Assembly (NCBI RefSeq): GCF_010727945.1
Contig: NZ_AP022569.1
Location: 992,001 to 1,056,000 of the forward strand
DNA length: 64,000 bases
DNA from: Mycobacterium cookii
Lineage (GTDB): Bacteria; Actinomycetota; Actinomycetes; Mycobacteriales; Mycobacteriaceae
Direction: 5' to 3'
The notes under the pieces are model-generated. The model saw nothing but the letters and a program-made list of their open reading frames with translations, was not told the origin of the DNA and ran no database searches. Positions 35,855-45,899 of the stretch are shown here, piece by piece (position 1 is the stretch's first letter; each line of letters begins with the position of its first letter). The position numbers and the translations under genes were made by a program.

Positions 35855-37421
35855 GACCGTCCAGCAGTTGCTGCGATCCCGCTTGCACGACGACACTCCC
35901 GCGGTGGCCTACGGCGACCAAACCTGGACCTGGCGTCAACATCTCACCGAGGCCGCCGCCGAGGCGTCGATGGTGATCGGTCTGGCCGACCCCACCCGTC
36001 CACTGCATGTCGGTGCATTGCTGGCCAACTCACCGGCCATGCTGCGCTCGATGGCGGCGGCCGCGCTGGGCGGCTACGTGTTGTGCGGGATCAACACCAC
36101 CCGGCGCGGGGCCGGGCTGGCGACCGACATCCGGCGCTCGGATTGCCAACTGCTGCTTGTCGATTCCGATCATCGAGCACTGCTGGACGGCGTGGACCTG
36201 CACGACGTGACCGTGATCGACGTGGCGTCGCCGCGTTACCTCGATGCGGTCTCCGACGCTCCGCCACTCGTCGCGCACCGCGAGGTCGGTTTCGACGACA
36301 CCCTGATGATGATCTTCACCTCCGGAACAAGCGGCGACCCCAAGGCGGTGCGCTTCTCGCACGTGATGGCGATTATGTGCGGCGCAAGCTTGGTCGGCCA
36401 GTACGACGTGACCGCCGACGACGTGTGCTACCTGGCGATGCCGCTGTTCCATTCCAACGGCGTGGCCGCCGGGTGGGCGGTGGCCATCGGCAGCGGCGCG
36501 ACGATGGTGCCGGCGCGATTCTCGACGTCGAGATTCCTCGCCGATGTCCGTCGCCACGGCGTCACCTACCTGAACTACGTCGGCAAGCCGCTGGCCCTGC
36601 TGCTGGCCACGCCCGAACGTCCCGACGACGCGGACAACACCCTGCGCATCGCGTTCGGCAACGAGGCGTCCGATCGCGACATCGACGAGTTCGCCCGGCG
36701 ATTCGGCTGCCGGGTGGTGGACAGCTTCGGCTCCAGCGAGTTCGCGGTGATCATCACCCGCGAGGACGGCACCCCACCCGGATCCATCGGCAAGGGATAC
36801 CCCGGTGTCGCCATCTACAATTCGGCCACCGTAACCGAATGTGCGACAGCAATTTTCGACGAACACGGGGCTCTGGCGAACTTCGACGAGGCGGTCGGCG
36901 AGCTGGTGAACACCGAGGGCTCGGGTCCGTTCGCAGGCTACTACAACGACCCGGCGGCCACCGGCGAACGGATGCGCCACGGCATGTATTGGTCGGGCGA
37001 CTTGGCCTACCGCGACGCCGACGGCTGGATCTATCTGGCCGGGCGGACCTCCGACTGGCTGCGGGTGGACGGCGAGAACCTGGCCGCCGCGCCCATCGAG
37101 CGCATCCTGCAGCGGCTGGAGCCGATCAATCAGGTTGCGGTGTACGGAATTCGCGACGAGGTCGGCGACCAGGTGATGGCCGCCATCGTCCTCAACGACG
37201 GCCAATCATTGACTCCGGACGAATTCGAGAAATTTCTCGCCACGCAGTCCGACCTGTCGCCGAAGGCCTGGCCCCGCTTCGTGCGGATCAACGACGATCT
37301 TCCGAAGACGGCGACCACCAAGATCCTCAAACGCGACCTGATCCGGGCGGGCGTGACGGCCGAAGGCGGCGTGCTGTGGGAACGGGCAAGCCGGGGCACC
37401 GCATATCGGGTGGCCGACTAA
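35847..37421 (+). CDS. Acyl-CoA synthetase (FadD17/FadD1-like)
   Basis: 524 residues from ATG 35847. AMP-forming ligase: phosphate loop [10 protein letters not shown] at residues 157-166, [29 protein letters not shown], hinge [19 protein letters not shown], and C-terminal catalytic lysine in [11 protein letters not shown]. It activates a carboxylic acid to acyl-adenylate and then acyl-CoA, the entry step for the oxidation round encoded upstream. It overlaps the DUF35 gene by 8 bp and closes the operon; the stop overlaps the convergent methyltransferase gene. The acid is inferred to be branched or steroidal from its neighbours. Confidence 0.9.
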   Translation: MFETVQQLLRSRLHDDTPAVAYGDQTWTWRQHLTEAAAEASMVIGLADPTRPLHVGALLANSPAMLRSMAAAALGGYVLCGINTTRRGAGLATDIRRSDCQLLLVDSDHRALLDGVDLHDVTVIDVASPRYLDAVSDAPPLVAHREVGFDDTLMMIFTSGTSGDPKAVRFSHVMAIMCGASLVGQYDVTADDVCYLAMPLFHSNGVAAGWAVAIGSGATMVPARFSTSRFLADVRRHGVTYLNYVGKPLALLLATPERPDDADNTLRIAFGNEASDRDIDEFARRFGCRVVDSFGSSEFAVIITREDGTPPGSIGKGYPGVAIYNSATVTECATAIFDEHGALANFDEAVGELVNTEGSGPFAGYYNDPAATGERMRHGMYWSGDLAYRDADGWIYLAGRTSDWLRVDGENLAAAPIERILQRLEPINQVAVYGIRDEVGDQVMAAIVLNDGQSLTPDEFEKFLATQSDLSPKAWPRFVRINDDLPKTATTKILKRDLIRAGVTAEGGVLWERASRGTAYRVAD

Positions 37422-38338
37422 CGCGTCGCCGTGATGTATTCGGAGTGCATGATCTCGTCGAGTTGCAGGTCGACCGGAGCGGGGGTACGCCCGTAGTCGC
37501 GCTGCAGTTCGGGGTTGCTGCGAACGGGGTCCACCGACCAGCCGTGATCGGCAAGCCACTGTGCCGGTTTGGTTTTCGTGGAGTCGTCGTAGGTCAACGT
37601 GGAGAAGTTCACGTCACCGGACAGGTTGAGGCCCGGGTAGCCGCCTTCCAGCGCGGCAAGGCGGTCCTGGTCGAGACACGAGCCCAGCGCGCCGATCCCG
37701 AGCCGGCTGCCCGGCGCCGACAACTCGGTGATCCGGCTGAACAAGGTGTCCTGGGCGTCGCCGGTCAAGTACGGCAGAATGCCCTCCACCGACCAGGCCG
37801 TCGGCTGCCCGGTGTCGAAGCCCGCGTCCCGCAACGGTATCGACCAGTCGTCGCGCAGGTCGGCGGCGACGTCGCGCCGGTCGGCCGCAGGTTCTGCGGC
37901 GTGCTCGGCGAGCACCCGTACCTTGAACTCCAGAACTTTCGGCTGATCGACCTCGAACACCGTTGTGCCGGTGGGCCATTGCAGTCGATATGCCCGCGAG
38001 TCCAGGCCGGCCGCGATGATGACGGCCTGGCGGATGCCACGCTCGGAGGCCGACGAGAAGAAGTCGTCGAAGAACCGGGTCTGCACCCCGTACAACCGGG
38101 GGAAGGCCGTCGCGCCCTCGGAGCTGCCCGGGTCAGCCAGCGCACCGTTGAGGAACGGGTCCGCCGACGCCGCGATGAAAAGCCGGGCGTAGTCGTCGCG
38201 CACCAAGGGGTGTTCGCTCGTCGCGTGCAGGGCGCGCCAACCCGCGACCAGCAGCGCGGTGTATCCGACGCTGCTGACGATGTCCCAGGTGTCGTCCTCG
38301 GAACGGTCCACACCCCACTTGTCCTGCGATCCGCTCAT
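37418..38338 (-). CDS. SAM-dependent methyltransferase (TIGR00027/leucine carboxyl MT type)
   Basis: 306 residues. Mycobacterial class I methyltransferase family, large in M. tuberculosis: [17 protein letters not shown] at the start, [30 protein letters not shown] (SAM motif region), [13 protein letters not shown] and [16 protein letters not shown]. Carboxyl or hydroxyl methylation of a small molecule or lipid is expected; the substrate is unknown. Corresponds to Rv1896c by memory and position beside dtd. It starts 12 bp after the dtd stop and is probably co-transcribed. Confidence 0.88.
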   Translation of the reverse strand: MSGSQDKWGVDRSEDDTWDIVSSVGYTALLVAGWRALHATSEHPLVRDDYARLFIAASADPFLNGALADPGSSEGATAFPRLYGVQTRFFDDFFSSASERGIRQAVIIAAGLDSRAYRLQWPTGTTVFEVDQPKVLEFKVRVLAEHAAEPAADRRDVAADLRDDWSIPLRDAGFDTGQPTAWSVEGILPYLTGDAQDTLFSRITELSAPGSRLGIGALGSCLDQDRLAALEGGYPGLNLSGDVNFSTLTYDDSTKTKPAQWLADHGWSVDPVRSNPELQRDYGRTPAPVDLQLDEIMHSEYITATR

Positions 38339-38350
38339 CCCACCAACCTC

Positions 38351-38782
38351 TCACAGCTCCAGCAGCACGGTGACCGGGCCGTCGTTGACCAAGGCGATCT
38401 GCATATCGGCGCCGAAGATCCCGGTCTGCACATCGGCGCCCAGGTCCCGCAGCGCCTGCACGAACGCGTCGACCAGCGGCTCGGCCACCGACCCCGGCGC
38501 GGCGGCGTTCCACGACGGCCGTCGACCCTTGGCGGTGTCGGCGTACAGCGTGAACTGGCTGACCACCGCGATCGGCGCGCCGATGTCGGACGCAGAACGC
38601 TGGTCGTCGAGAATCCTGAGCTGCCAGAGCTTTTGGGCGAGCCGCCGGCTCTTGTCGACATCGTCGCCGTGGGTCACCCCGACGAACGCGAGCAGGCCCT
38701 GGCTTTCCGGCTCGATCGAGCCGACGACGCTGTTGTCGACGGAGACCGTCACCGACGAGACCCGCTGCACCAGAACCCGCAT
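38351..38782 (-). CDS. dtd: D-aminoacyl-tRNA deacylase
   Basis: 143 residues, standard DTD length. [17 protein letters not shown] at the start; the two active-site motifs SQFTLYAD and NDGPVT are both present near the middle and the end. The homodimer removes D-amino acids (D-Tyr and others, and Gly) from mischarged tRNAs in the cytosol. Divergent from the thiamine-binding-like gene at 38821 by 38 bp, so the promoters overlap. Confidence 0.96.
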   Translation of the reverse strand: MRVLVQRVSSVTVSVDNSVVGSIEPESQGLLAFVGVTHGDDVDKSRRLAQKLWQLRILDDQRSASDIGAPIAVVSQFTLYADTAKGRRPSWNAAAPGSVAEPLVDAFVQALRDLGADVQTGIFGADMQIALVNDGPVTVLLEL

Positions 38783-38820
38783 GGCCCGATGCTGCCATGC
38801 GGCGCGAGTAGGGTCGTGAT

Positions 38821-39129
38821 GTGTCTGTATTGGTCGCGTTCTCGGTGACGCCGCTCGGGGTCGGTGAGGGTGTCGGCGAACTCGTCGCCGAGGCGGTCAG
38901 GGTGGTGCGCGAGTCCGGTCTGCCGAACAAGACCGACGCGATGTTCACCGTGATCGAGGGTGACAGCTGGGGCCAGGTGATGGCCGTCGTCGAACGAGCC
39001 GTCGAGGCGGTGGCGGCCCGCGCGTCGCGGGTCAGCGTGGTGATCAAGGCGGACTGGCGATCCGGTGTCACCGACGCGATGACCAGCAAGACCGAGTCGG
39101 TGGAACGTCACCTCGCCGAGCGCGCCTAG
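38821..39129 (+). CDS. MTH1187/YkoF-family thiamine-binding-like protein
   Basis: 102 residues, GTG start. Ferredoxin-like fold of the MTH1187 family: [20 protein letters not shown], then [25 protein letters not shown], and a basic end [18 protein letters not shown]. Family members bind thiamine-like ligands as homotetramers; the physiological role is poorly defined. Corresponds to Rv1898 by neighbourhood. cinA follows 10 bp downstream on the same strand. Confidence 0.88.
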   Translation: MSVLVAFSVTPLGVGEGVGELVAEAVRVVRESGLPNKTDAMFTVIEGDSWGQVMAVVERAVEAVAARASRVSVVIKADWRSGVTDAMTSKTESVERHLAERA

Positions 39130-39139
39130 TGTCATAGCG

Positions 39140-40405
39140 GTGAGTGCACGCGCGGGCATTGTTGTCACCGGAACCGAAGTTCTGACCGGTCGGGTCGCCG
39201 ACCGCAACGGGCCGTGGATCGCCGACCGGCTTCTCGAGCTCGGCGTCGAACTCGCCCATACCACGATCTGCGGTGACCGCGCCGCCGACATCGAAGCGGC
39301 GTTGCGCTTCATGGCGAACGAGGGCGTCGACCTGATCGTCACCAGCGGCGGGCTCGGGCCGACCGCCGACGACATGACGGTCGCCATCGTCACGCAATTC
39401 TGTGGACGCGAGCTGGTGCTCGATACCGAGCTGGAGAACAAGATCGCGGCAATCCTGAAGAAGCTGATGTCGCGCGTCGGTGTCGGGGCGGGCGATTTCG
39501 ACGCGGTGCGCGCCGCCAACCGCAAGCAGGCCATGGTCCCGGCCGGGGCGGTGGTGCTGGACCCGGTGGGTACTGCGCCCGGCGTGATCGTTCCCGGCGC
39601 GCCGACGGTGCTGGTGCTGCCCGGTCCACCCCGCGAACTGCAGCCGATGTGGCGCACCGCGGTCGAGTTGCCCGCTTTTCAGCAGGCCGTGGCCGGTCGC
39701 ACGGTATACCGCCAGGACACCATCCGAATGTTCGGGTTGCCGGAGTCCGGCCTGGCCGAGACCCTCCGGGAGGCGGAGCAGGACGTCCCGGGTTTCGCCG
39801 CGCTGGAGATCACCACATGTCTGCGGCGCGGCGAGATCGAGATGGTCACCCGCTACGAGCCGGACGCCGCCGACACCTACCGCCGGTTGAGCGACTACCT
39901 CCGGGACCGGCACTGGCAACAGATCTTCTCCGAAGACGGCTCCCAGATCGACGACCAGGTTGCGCAGCTGCTGACCGGTCGCCGCATCGCGACCGCCGAA
40001 TCGTGTACTGGCGGACTGCTGTCGGCACGGCTGACCGAGCGACCCGGTTCGTCGGCGTACCTCGCCGGCGGACTGGTGGCCTACGCCAATGAAGCCAAAG
40101 CCGACTTACTCGGCGTCGATCCGGCGCTGATCGACGAGCACGGCGCCGTCTCGGAGCCCGTCGCCGAGGCGATGGCCGACGGTGCGCTGCGGCGTTTCGG
40201 CGCCGACACCGCGGTGGCGATCACCGGCGTCGCCGGGCCCGGCGGGGGCACCGACGACAAACCGGTGGGCACCGTCTGCTTCACGATCGCGCTGACCGAC
40301 GGCGAGTCCTCGACGCGAACGCTTCTGCTGCCGGGCAACCGATCCGACATCCGGGAGCGGTCGACGACGGTGGCGATGCACATGCTGCGTCAAGCGCTGG
40401 GGTGA
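39140..40405 (+). CDS. cinA: CinA competence/damage-inducible protein homologue (NMN amidase)
   Basis: 421 residues with the two CinA domains. N-terminal MoaB/MogA-like domain with [18 protein letters not shown] and [13 protein letters not shown]-terminal amidase domain with [19 protein letters not shown] and [19 protein letters not shown]. The family cleaves nicotinamide mononucleotide and ADP-ribose (pyridine nucleotide salvage) and is implicated in drug tolerance in mycobacteria. GTG start. The 3' end overlaps the convergent MFS gene by 16 bp. Confidence 0.94.
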   Translation: MSARAGIVVTGTEVLTGRVADRNGPWIADRLLELGVELAHTTICGDRAADIEAALRFMANEGVDLIVTSGGLGPTADDMTVAIVTQFCGRELVLDTELENKIAAILKKLMSRVGVGAGDFDAVRAANRKQAMVPAGAVVLDPVGTAPGVIVPGAPTVLVLPGPPRELQPMWRTAVELPAFQQAVAGRTVYRQDTIRMFGLPESGLAETLREAEQDVPGFAALEITTCLRRGEIEMVTRYEPDAADTYRRLSDYLRDRHWQQIFSEDGSQIDDQVAQLLTGRRIATAESCTGGLLSARLTERPGSSAYLAGGLVAYANEAKADLLGVDPALIDEHGAVSEPVAEAMADGALRRFGADTAVAITGVAGPGGGTDDKPVGTVCFTIALTDGESSTRTLLLPGNRSDIRERSTTVAMHMLRQALG

Positions 40406-41667
40406 TCACCGACCGCGCTGGTGTGCTTGGTGCCGAATTGAATTCCGGTGGCGTCCTTGCCGATCGCCGTCAGGATCGCCACCGCGATCAGCACCGGCAC
40501 GATCGTCGCGGCCAAAGCGAACGGGTAGCCGTGCGTCTCGGCGAGGTGTTCTTGAATGGGCAGGTTGAAGGCAGCGATGAGATTGCCCAGCTGGTAGGTG
40601 ACACCCGGATAGAAGCCGCGGATCGCATCCGGTGACATCTCGGTCAGGTGTGCCGGTATGACGCCCCACGCGCCCTGGACCGCGAACTGCATCAAAAACG
40701 AACCGAGGCACAGCATCCCGGCGGTGTGCGAATAGGCGAACAGCGGCACGATCGGCAACCCCAGCACCGCGCAGAACACCACGGTGTAGCGGCGGCCGAA
40801 CCGCTGCGACAGCGAGCCGAACAGCAGCCCGCCGAGGATCGCGCCGATGTTGTACACCACCGCGATCGACTTAGCGGTGGTGTGCGACAGCGCCGCGCCG
40901 GCGTTGTGGGTGGCCTGCAGAAAGGTCGGATACACGTCCTGGGTGCCGTGGCTCATCCAGTTGAACGCCGCCATCAGCAGCACCAGGTAGACGAACCGGC
41001 GGACAATGGCAGCGTCGCGCACCACATCACGAATACTGGTCTGGGTCAGTCGCATTCGGTCCTGTTCGGCTTCCCACACCTCGGATTCCTGAACCCGGTA
41101 CCGGATGATCAGACTGACCAGCGCCGGTATTACGCTCAGCCCGAACAGCCAGCGCCACGACAACCCCAGCCAGTCCATCACCAGCAGCGACGCCACTGTC
41201 GCCAGCAGATACCCGAACGCGTAACCCTCTTGCAGCAGACCGGAAAAGAACCCGCGGCGCTCGGCGGGCACCTTCTCCATCGCGAGCGCGGCGCCCAGGC
41301 CCCATTCGCCGCCCATGCCGATGCCGTAGAGCAGCCGCAGGATCACCAGCACAGTGAAGTTCGGCGCGAACGCGCACAGAAATCCGACCGTCGAATAGAA
41401 CACCACGTCGACCATCAGCGGCAGTCGCCGGCCAACGCGGTCGGCCCACAATCCGAACAACAGGGCGCCGACCGGGCGCATCAGCAATGTGGCGGTGGTC
41501 AGGAACGCGACTTCGGCTTTGGTGTGGTGGAAGGTCTTGGCGATGTCGGCGTAGACGAGTACGACGAGGAAGTAGTCGAAGGCATCCATCGTCCAGCCCA
41601 GCAGCGCGGCGATGAACGAGTTGCGCTGGTCACCGGTGAGCGGCTGATTTCGCGGCACCCGCACCAT
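40390..41667 (-). CDS. Major facilitator superfamily transporter (NanT-like)
   Basis: 425 residues, about 12 membrane helices. MFS signatures: [17 protein letters not shown] (loop 2-3, D-R-x-G-R-R), [20 protein letters not shown] after helix 4, and [12 protein letters not shown] in the second half. Sugar-acid or organic-acid proton symport is typical of the group; NanT is the name of the M. tuberculosis neighbour (Rv1902c) but sialate transport is not proven. It stands 25 bp after the alpha/beta-hydrolase gene and may be co-transcribed with it. Confidence 0.9.
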   Translation of the reverse strand: MVRVPRNQPLTGDQRNSFIAALLGWTMDAFDYFLVVLVYADIAKTFHHTKAEVAFLTTATLLMRPVGALLFGLWADRVGRRLPLMVDVVFYSTVGFLCAFAPNFTVLVILRLLYGIGMGGEWGLGAALAMEKVPAERRGFFSGLLQEGYAFGYLLATVASLLVMDWLGLSWRWLFGLSVIPALVSLIIRYRVQESEVWEAEQDRMRLTQTSIRDVVRDAAIVRRFVYLVLLMAAFNWMSHGTQDVYPTFLQATHNAGAALSHTTAKSIAVVYNIGAILGGLLFGSLSQRFGRRYTVVFCAVLGLPIVPLFAYSHTAGMLCLGSFLMQFAVQGAWGVIPAHLTEMSPDAIRGFYPGVTYQLGNLIAAFNLPIQEHLAETHGYPFALAATIVPVLIAVAILTAIGKDATGIQFGTKHTSAVGDHPSA

Positions 41668-41692
41668 CTAACACGGTGCGGCCGGACCGGGA

Positions 41693-42607
41693 TCAGGTCT
41701 TTTCGATGCTGTCCCAGAGTTTGCTCATGGTCTGCAGAATTTCCTCGGCGCGGCCCAGACCGGCGAGATGGCTTTCCCCTGGGATGACGTGCAGCTCGGC
41801 TTCAGGCAGACGCGCGACGCAGTGCTGTCCATGGGCGAATGGCACGATGTGGTCGGCGTCGCCGTGCCACCACTGGACCGGGATCTTCACCTCGTCCAGT
41901 CGGAATCCCCAGTCCTTGGCGAAGACGACGACATCGGCGAAGGGCGCCGCCAATTGCTTGCGGGAACCGTTGAGCAGGTCGTCGAGGAACATCGCCTTGA
42001 ACTCCGGCCGCACCAGCAGCCGCCGGTCGCCTTCGGGGGAGACCCGCGCGTAGAGGTAGAGCGCGGGCTCGGCGACCGGCTTGAGCAGTCGGATGAAGCC
42101 CGCTGCCGCCAGCCGGATCGGCAATCCGGCGACCTTGAGCAGCGGCGCCAGCTGCGTGCCGAGCGACATCAGTCCGCCGCTGATCGCCTCCGGACCGACT
42201 GTCGGTGCCACCCCGCCCAGGACGCCGATCGCGACCACCCGATCGGGCATCGCCGCGGCGCATCCCAGCGTGTAGGGACCGCCGCCGGACAGACCGATCA
42301 CGGCCATCTTGTCGATGCCGAGGGTGTCGGCCACCGTGCGCAGGTCATCGGCGAAGTCGACGACGGCGTCGTACTGATAGGGCGTGGACGCCCCGATGCC
42401 CGGTCGGTCGATGCCGATCAGACGGATGTGATTCTGCTCGGCGTAGACCCGTGCTTCGGCCGGAATCTGCCGTCGTGCACCGGGGGTGCCGTGCAGCCAG
42501 AAGATAGCGCGTCCCTGCGGGTCGCCGAACTCGGCGAAACCGAGCTGACGATCGTCACCGACCGCGATGTTGCCTTCCAGCTTGGGCCGGGCAATTGCGT
42601 AAGCCAT
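41693..42607 (-). CDS. Alpha/beta-hydrolase
   Basis: 304 residues from ATG 42607. LHGTPGARRQ forms the oxyanion HG loop, IDRPGIGAST the strand-4 region, GLSGGG the nucleophile elbow with Ser107, DADHIVP the acid, and GESHLAG the histidine. Typical cytosolic esterase or epoxide-hydrolase-like protein of unknown substrate. The open frame continues 300 bp upstream but overlaps the divergent spacer and lacks family similarity, so I use the internal ATG. The MFS gene is downstream. Confidence 0.88.
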   Translation of the reverse strand: MAYAIARPKLEGNIAVGDDRQLGFAEFGDPQGRAIFWLHGTPGARRQIPAEARVYAEQNHIRLIGIDRPGIGASTPYQYDAVVDFADDLRTVADTLGIDKMAVIGLSGGGPYTLGCAAAMPDRVVAIGVLGGVAPTVGPEAISGGLMSLGTQLAPLLKVAGLPIRLAAAGFIRLLKPVAEPALYLYARVSPEGDRRLLVRPEFKAMFLDDLLNGSRKQLAAPFADVVVFAKDWGFRLDEVKIPVQWWHGDADHIVPFAHGQHCVARLPEAELHVIPGESHLAGLGRAEEILQTMSKLWDSIEKT

Positions 42608-42748
42608 TAACGCAGTGTTACACGGACCGCCCAGGTCACATTCCGGATATCTCAACAACCGGCGGCTTCGGCGACGATTCGGACGCGGTGACGCCGCCGG
42701 TGGGGCACGCTGCATACGACGACGGGATGCTGCCGACGGGAGTGACTG

Positions 42749-43816
42749 ATGCACATCATCGACGCCGACGGACACGTAGCGGAGAACCCGTCGCTGGCGA
42801 TCGAAGCGATGAAGCGCTGGCCGCAGCGCGTCACGGTCAGTGCCGACCGCAGGCCGAGGCTGGTCATCGAGGGCCGCAACTATCCGGAAGACCGCGGCCC
42901 GGGCGCGGGCTGCCCACCCGAGCACGGGATCAGCACGGCATCGGACATCAACTGCCGATCGGTCGAGGGCGTGCTGGGGGACGCCGACCGCGACAGCATC
43001 GACACCATGGTGCTGTATCCCAGCCTCGGGCTCTGCGCGCCGAGCCTCGAGGACCCGGAGTTCGCCGCCGGTTTCGCCCGCCTCTACAACCAGTGGATCG
43101 CCGACTTCTGCGCACCGGCGGCCGGCCGCCTACACGGCGTCGCGGTGACCCCGATCGAGCACGGGCAGTTGGCGATCGACGTCATGCGCGAAGCCAGAGG
43201 TCTCGGCTTGGTGGCCACACTGGTGCCACCCGCGCTCAAGACGCGCAACCTGGACCACCCCGACCTCGACCCGTTCTACGCCGCCGCGGTCGAGCTCGAC
43301 ATGCCGCTGGGCATTCACGGCGCGCCGGGGGTCCACCTGCCGAAGATCGGCGTGGATCGCTTCACCAACTACATCCAGGTGCACTGCATCAGCTTTCCGT
43401 TCGACCAGATGACCGCGATGACGGCGATGATCTCCGGCGGTGTGTTCGACCGGCACCCGAAGTTGCGGGTGGCCTTTCTCGAGGCGGGTGTCGGCTGGGT
43501 GCCGTTCTTCATCGACCGGCTGCACGAGCATTTCGAGAAACGCGGCGACTGGATCGAACGCGGCTGGCAGCGCGACCCGCAGGACTATCTTCGGGCCGGC
43601 AATATCTTCGTGACGTGTGAGTCGGAGGAGCCGATCCTGCCCGGCGTCATCGACGTGCTCGGCGACGACTTCATCATGTACGCCAGCGACTACCCGCACT
43701 GGGACGGCGAATGGCCGGAAAGCACCAAGCATCTGCGCACCCGCTCCGACATCAGCGAAACCGCACGCGAGAAAATCGGCGGGCTCAACGCGCAGCGTTT
43801 CTACGGTCTCAACTAG
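42749..43816 (+). CDS. Amidohydrolase 2 family (ACMSD-like) metal-dependent hydrolase
   Basis: 355 residues. Starts with the metal motif IIDADGHVAE (Asp7 and His9 in place of HxH), then LGIHGAPG and CISFPFDQM, and ends with the metal aspartate in YASDYPHWDGEWPES. This pattern belongs to ACMSD-like decarboxylases/hydrolases widespread in mycobacteria, where many copies accompany aromatic or lipid catabolic genes. The substrate is unknown. Divergent from the alpha/beta-hydrolase. Confidence 0.87.
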   Translation: MHIIDADGHVAENPSLAIEAMKRWPQRVTVSADRRPRLVIEGRNYPEDRGPGAGCPPEHGISTASDINCRSVEGVLGDADRDSIDTMVLYPSLGLCAPSLEDPEFAAGFARLYNQWIADFCAPAAGRLHGVAVTPIEHGQLAIDVMREARGLGLVATLVPPALKTRNLDHPDLDPFYAAAVELDMPLGIHGAPGVHLPKIGVDRFTNYIQVHCISFPFDQMTAMTAMISGGVFDRHPKLRVAFLEAGVGWVPFFIDRLHEHFEKRGDWIERGWQRDPQDYLRAGNIFVTCESEEPILPGVIDVLGDDFIMYASDYPHWDGEWPESTKHLRTRSDISETAREKIGGLNAQRFYGLN

Positions 43817-43936
43817 CCCAACCCGACCCGGGCCGTCGCCCCCGTCCGCGCCGCCCGAGGCGGAACTGCCAGACGTGAGCCAGCGCACTATTGTTGAGCG
43901 GGTCGACGCTGGAGACCATCACAGAATTGAGAGGCC

Positions 43937-44515
43937 ATGGCCGAATTCGATAAGCACGACGGTGAAGCACAAACCATAGTGAGTCTCGCCGAGGCGGCGA
44001 TGCACATGTACCGGGCGGCGATCGACTCTCTGCCCTTTCCAGAGGACAAGAAATTTCAGAAGCGGGCCGAGATCGTTTTGACCGGCATGCGCAAACTCCG
44101 CGCCGCGCTGACCGAGGCGGCCAGCCACGGCAGGTCCACCCCGACGGTCATGATGGCGCTCAGCGACGTCCGGCGACGCTACGACGACCTGATGGAGCGG
44201 GCCGCGGATGCCCCGGGATCGACTCTGGGGCAACAGCTTTACAACGCCCGTATCCACGCGAAGCTGTCTTCGCACGAAGCCGCCAACGGTGTGGGCCTGC
44301 CGATCGGCCTGCCCGACGAGCTCGAAGAGGGCGGCACCCCCACTGACGCGCAGACGCCGTTGGTTCAGCAGCTGATCGCCGCGATCCGGTTGGTCGCCGG
44401 CCTCGACGAAGGCGAGTTGGAGCCCGCGCCGGCCGAGTCGGCCGACGAGCGCGTCAACGGCTGGGACGAAGACCTGGCCATGAACGGCGCCGGCGAAGAG
44501 GCCCACGCCCACTAG
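43937..44515 (+). CDS. Mycobacterial protein with HTH-like segment; paralogue of 19194
   Basis: 192 residues. Aligned by eye with the 19194 protein: IVSLAEAAMHMYRAAIDSLP, GMRKLRAALTEAASHGRSTP, RRYDDLMERAADAPG and TLGQQLYNARIHAKLSSHEA are all shared with small changes. The last block resembles the first two helices of an XRE HTH domain. The C-terminus differs: acidic and 40 residues longer. No membrane gene follows here, unlike at 19194. GAGAGG lies before ATG 43937. Function unknown to me; regulation or nucleoid association is only a possibility. Confidence 0.65.
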   Translation: MAEFDKHDGEAQTIVSLAEAAMHMYRAAIDSLPFPEDKKFQKRAEIVLTGMRKLRAALTEAASHGRSTPTVMMALSDVRRRYDDLMERAADAPGSTLGQQLYNARIHAKLSSHEAANGVGLPIGLPDELEEGGTPTDAQTPLVQQLIAAIRLVAGLDEGELEPAPAESADERVNGWDEDLAMNGAGEEAHAH

Positions 44516-44518
44516 CGC

Positions 44519-45736
44519 TCACTTAATGGGCAGACCGGTCAGCGCCCGAGCGATGACGAGTCGCTGAATTTCGCTGGTGCCTTCAAAGATGGTGAAGATC
44601 TTGGCATCTCGGTGCATCCGCTCGACCGGATAGTCCCGGGTGTAGCCGTTGCCACCGAGGATCTGAATCGCCTCGTCGGTCACGTACACCGCTGTCTCGC
44701 TGGCGTGCAGCTTGGCCATCGAACCCTCAGCCGATTCGAACGCCTTGTTGTTTCGCTGCATCCAACTGGCCCGCCAGACCAGCATGCGGGACGCGTCGAT
44801 GCGGCTTTTCATGTCCGCCAACTTGAACGCGATGGCCTGGAATTCGGCGATCTTGCGGCCGAACTGCTCGCGCTGCAGCGAATAGTCCAGCGCGTATTCG
44901 TAAGCGGCACGGGCGATTCCGAGGGCCATCGCCCCGACAGTGGGTCGGGTGCGTTCGAACGTCATCATCGCGGCCTGGCTTGAGGTCCGATGCCCTTCGC
45001 GGATCTTGGCGATCCGGTGTTCGAATTTCTCCCGCCCACCCAGGATCAGCTCGCCGGGGATGTGGACGTCGTCGAGCACCACCTCGGCGGTGTGCGACGC
45101 CCGGATACCGTGCTTCTTGAATTTCTGACCCTGGTAGAGGCCTTTGGTGTCGGGCGGGATGATGAACGTCGCCTGGCCGCGGGTGCCCAGTTCGGGTTCC
45201 ACCGACGCCACCACCACGTGGACGTTGGCGATCCCGCCGTTGGTCGCCCATGTCTTGGTGCCGTTGAGGACCCATTCGTCGGCGGCTTCGTCGTACTTGG
45301 CTCTGGCGCGGACGGCTCCGACGTCGGAGCCGGCGCCGGGTTCCGACGAACAGAACGCGGCCAGCTTCGGGTCGCCCGGGCTGCCGAACATCTGCGGCAA
45401 CCACTCGCCGATCTGCTGGGGGGTGCCATTGGCGGCCAGTGCGGCCGCGGCCAGCCCGGTGGCCATGATGGACAGCGCGATACCGGCGTCACCCCAGAAC
45501 ATTTCCTCGAACACCGTCGGCATGCCGATGCCGGTCGCTTCGCCGGCCATCTGGGCGAACAGGTCCGGCGTGTACAGCCCGACCTTGGCCGCCTCTTGGA
45601 TGATCGGCCAGGGGGTTTCTTCCCGTTCGTCCCATTCGGCAGCCGCGGGGCGGATCACCGTGTCGGCGAACTCGTGCACCCAGTCGCGTACCTGCACCAC
45701 TTCATCGGACAACTCCAACGAGAAGGCGGCGTCCAT
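44519..45736 (-). CDS. Acyl-CoA dehydrogenase (FadE)
   Basis: 405 residues from ATG 45736 (AGGAG 7 bp upstream; a GTG one codon before is also open). Complete homotetramer-type [75 protein letters not shown] and catalytic Glu in [10 protein letters not shown]. Converts acyl-CoA to 2-enoyl-CoA with electrons passed to ETF. Unlike the 30992/32170 pair it has the C-terminal glutamate. Divergent from an alpha/beta-hydrolase with a shared 163-bp control region. Confidence 0.93.
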   Translation of the reverse strand: MDAAFSLELSDEVVQVRDWVHEFADTVIRPAAAEWDEREETPWPIIQEAAKVGLYTPDLFAQMAGEATGIGMPTVFEEMFWGDAGIALSIMATGLAAAALAANGTPQQIGEWLPQMFGSPGDPKLAAFCSSEPGAGSDVGAVRARAKYDEAADEWVLNGTKTWATNGGIANVHVVVASVEPELGTRGQATFIIPPDTKGLYQGQKFKKHGIRASHTAEVVLDDVHIPGELILGGREKFEHRIAKIREGHRTSSQAAMMTFERTRPTVGAMALGIARAAYEYALDYSLQREQFGRKIAEFQAIAFKLADMKSRIDASRMLVWRASWMQRNNKAFESAEGSMAKLHASETAVYVTDEAIQILGGNGYTRDYPVERMHRDAKIFTIFEGTSEIQRLVIARALTGLPIK

Positions 45737-45767
45737 CACGGCTCCTAGCGCTTGGCTAATTCGACAA

Positions 45768-45796
45768 CTGACACATACAGTAAACGTTTGTATACT
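45768..45796 (+). promoter_or_regulatory. Predicted SigA-type promoter with palindrome in the spacer
   Basis: CTGACA at 45768-45773 and TATACT at 45791-45796 are separated by 17 bp, close to the TTGACA/TATAAT consensus. It points toward the hydrolase at 45900. The 8-bp palindrome AAACGTTT (45782-45789) lies between the elements and could be part of an operator acting on both divergent genes. Confidence 0.55.
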
Positions 45797-45899
45797 GAGT
45801 GAACAAGCCGACAGCTCAGACCCGGCTTCAACGAATGGGTTTGAGCAGCTAGACGACCTGTCGAGTCATTTTGACACGCGTTCACCCAGAGGGGGCGAT

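Noticed and set aside
36083..38848. A 921-codon open frame on the plus strand
   Set aside because: It runs antisense or out of frame through the ligase, methyltransferase and dtd genes; the translation is Arg/Pro-rich with no family features, typical of a shadow in high-GC DNA.
45144..45899. Upstream in-frame extension of the hydrolase at 45900
   Set aside because: It is antisense to the acyl-CoA dehydrogenase gene and would cross the divergent promoter region; GAGGGGG and the ATG at 45900 fit better.
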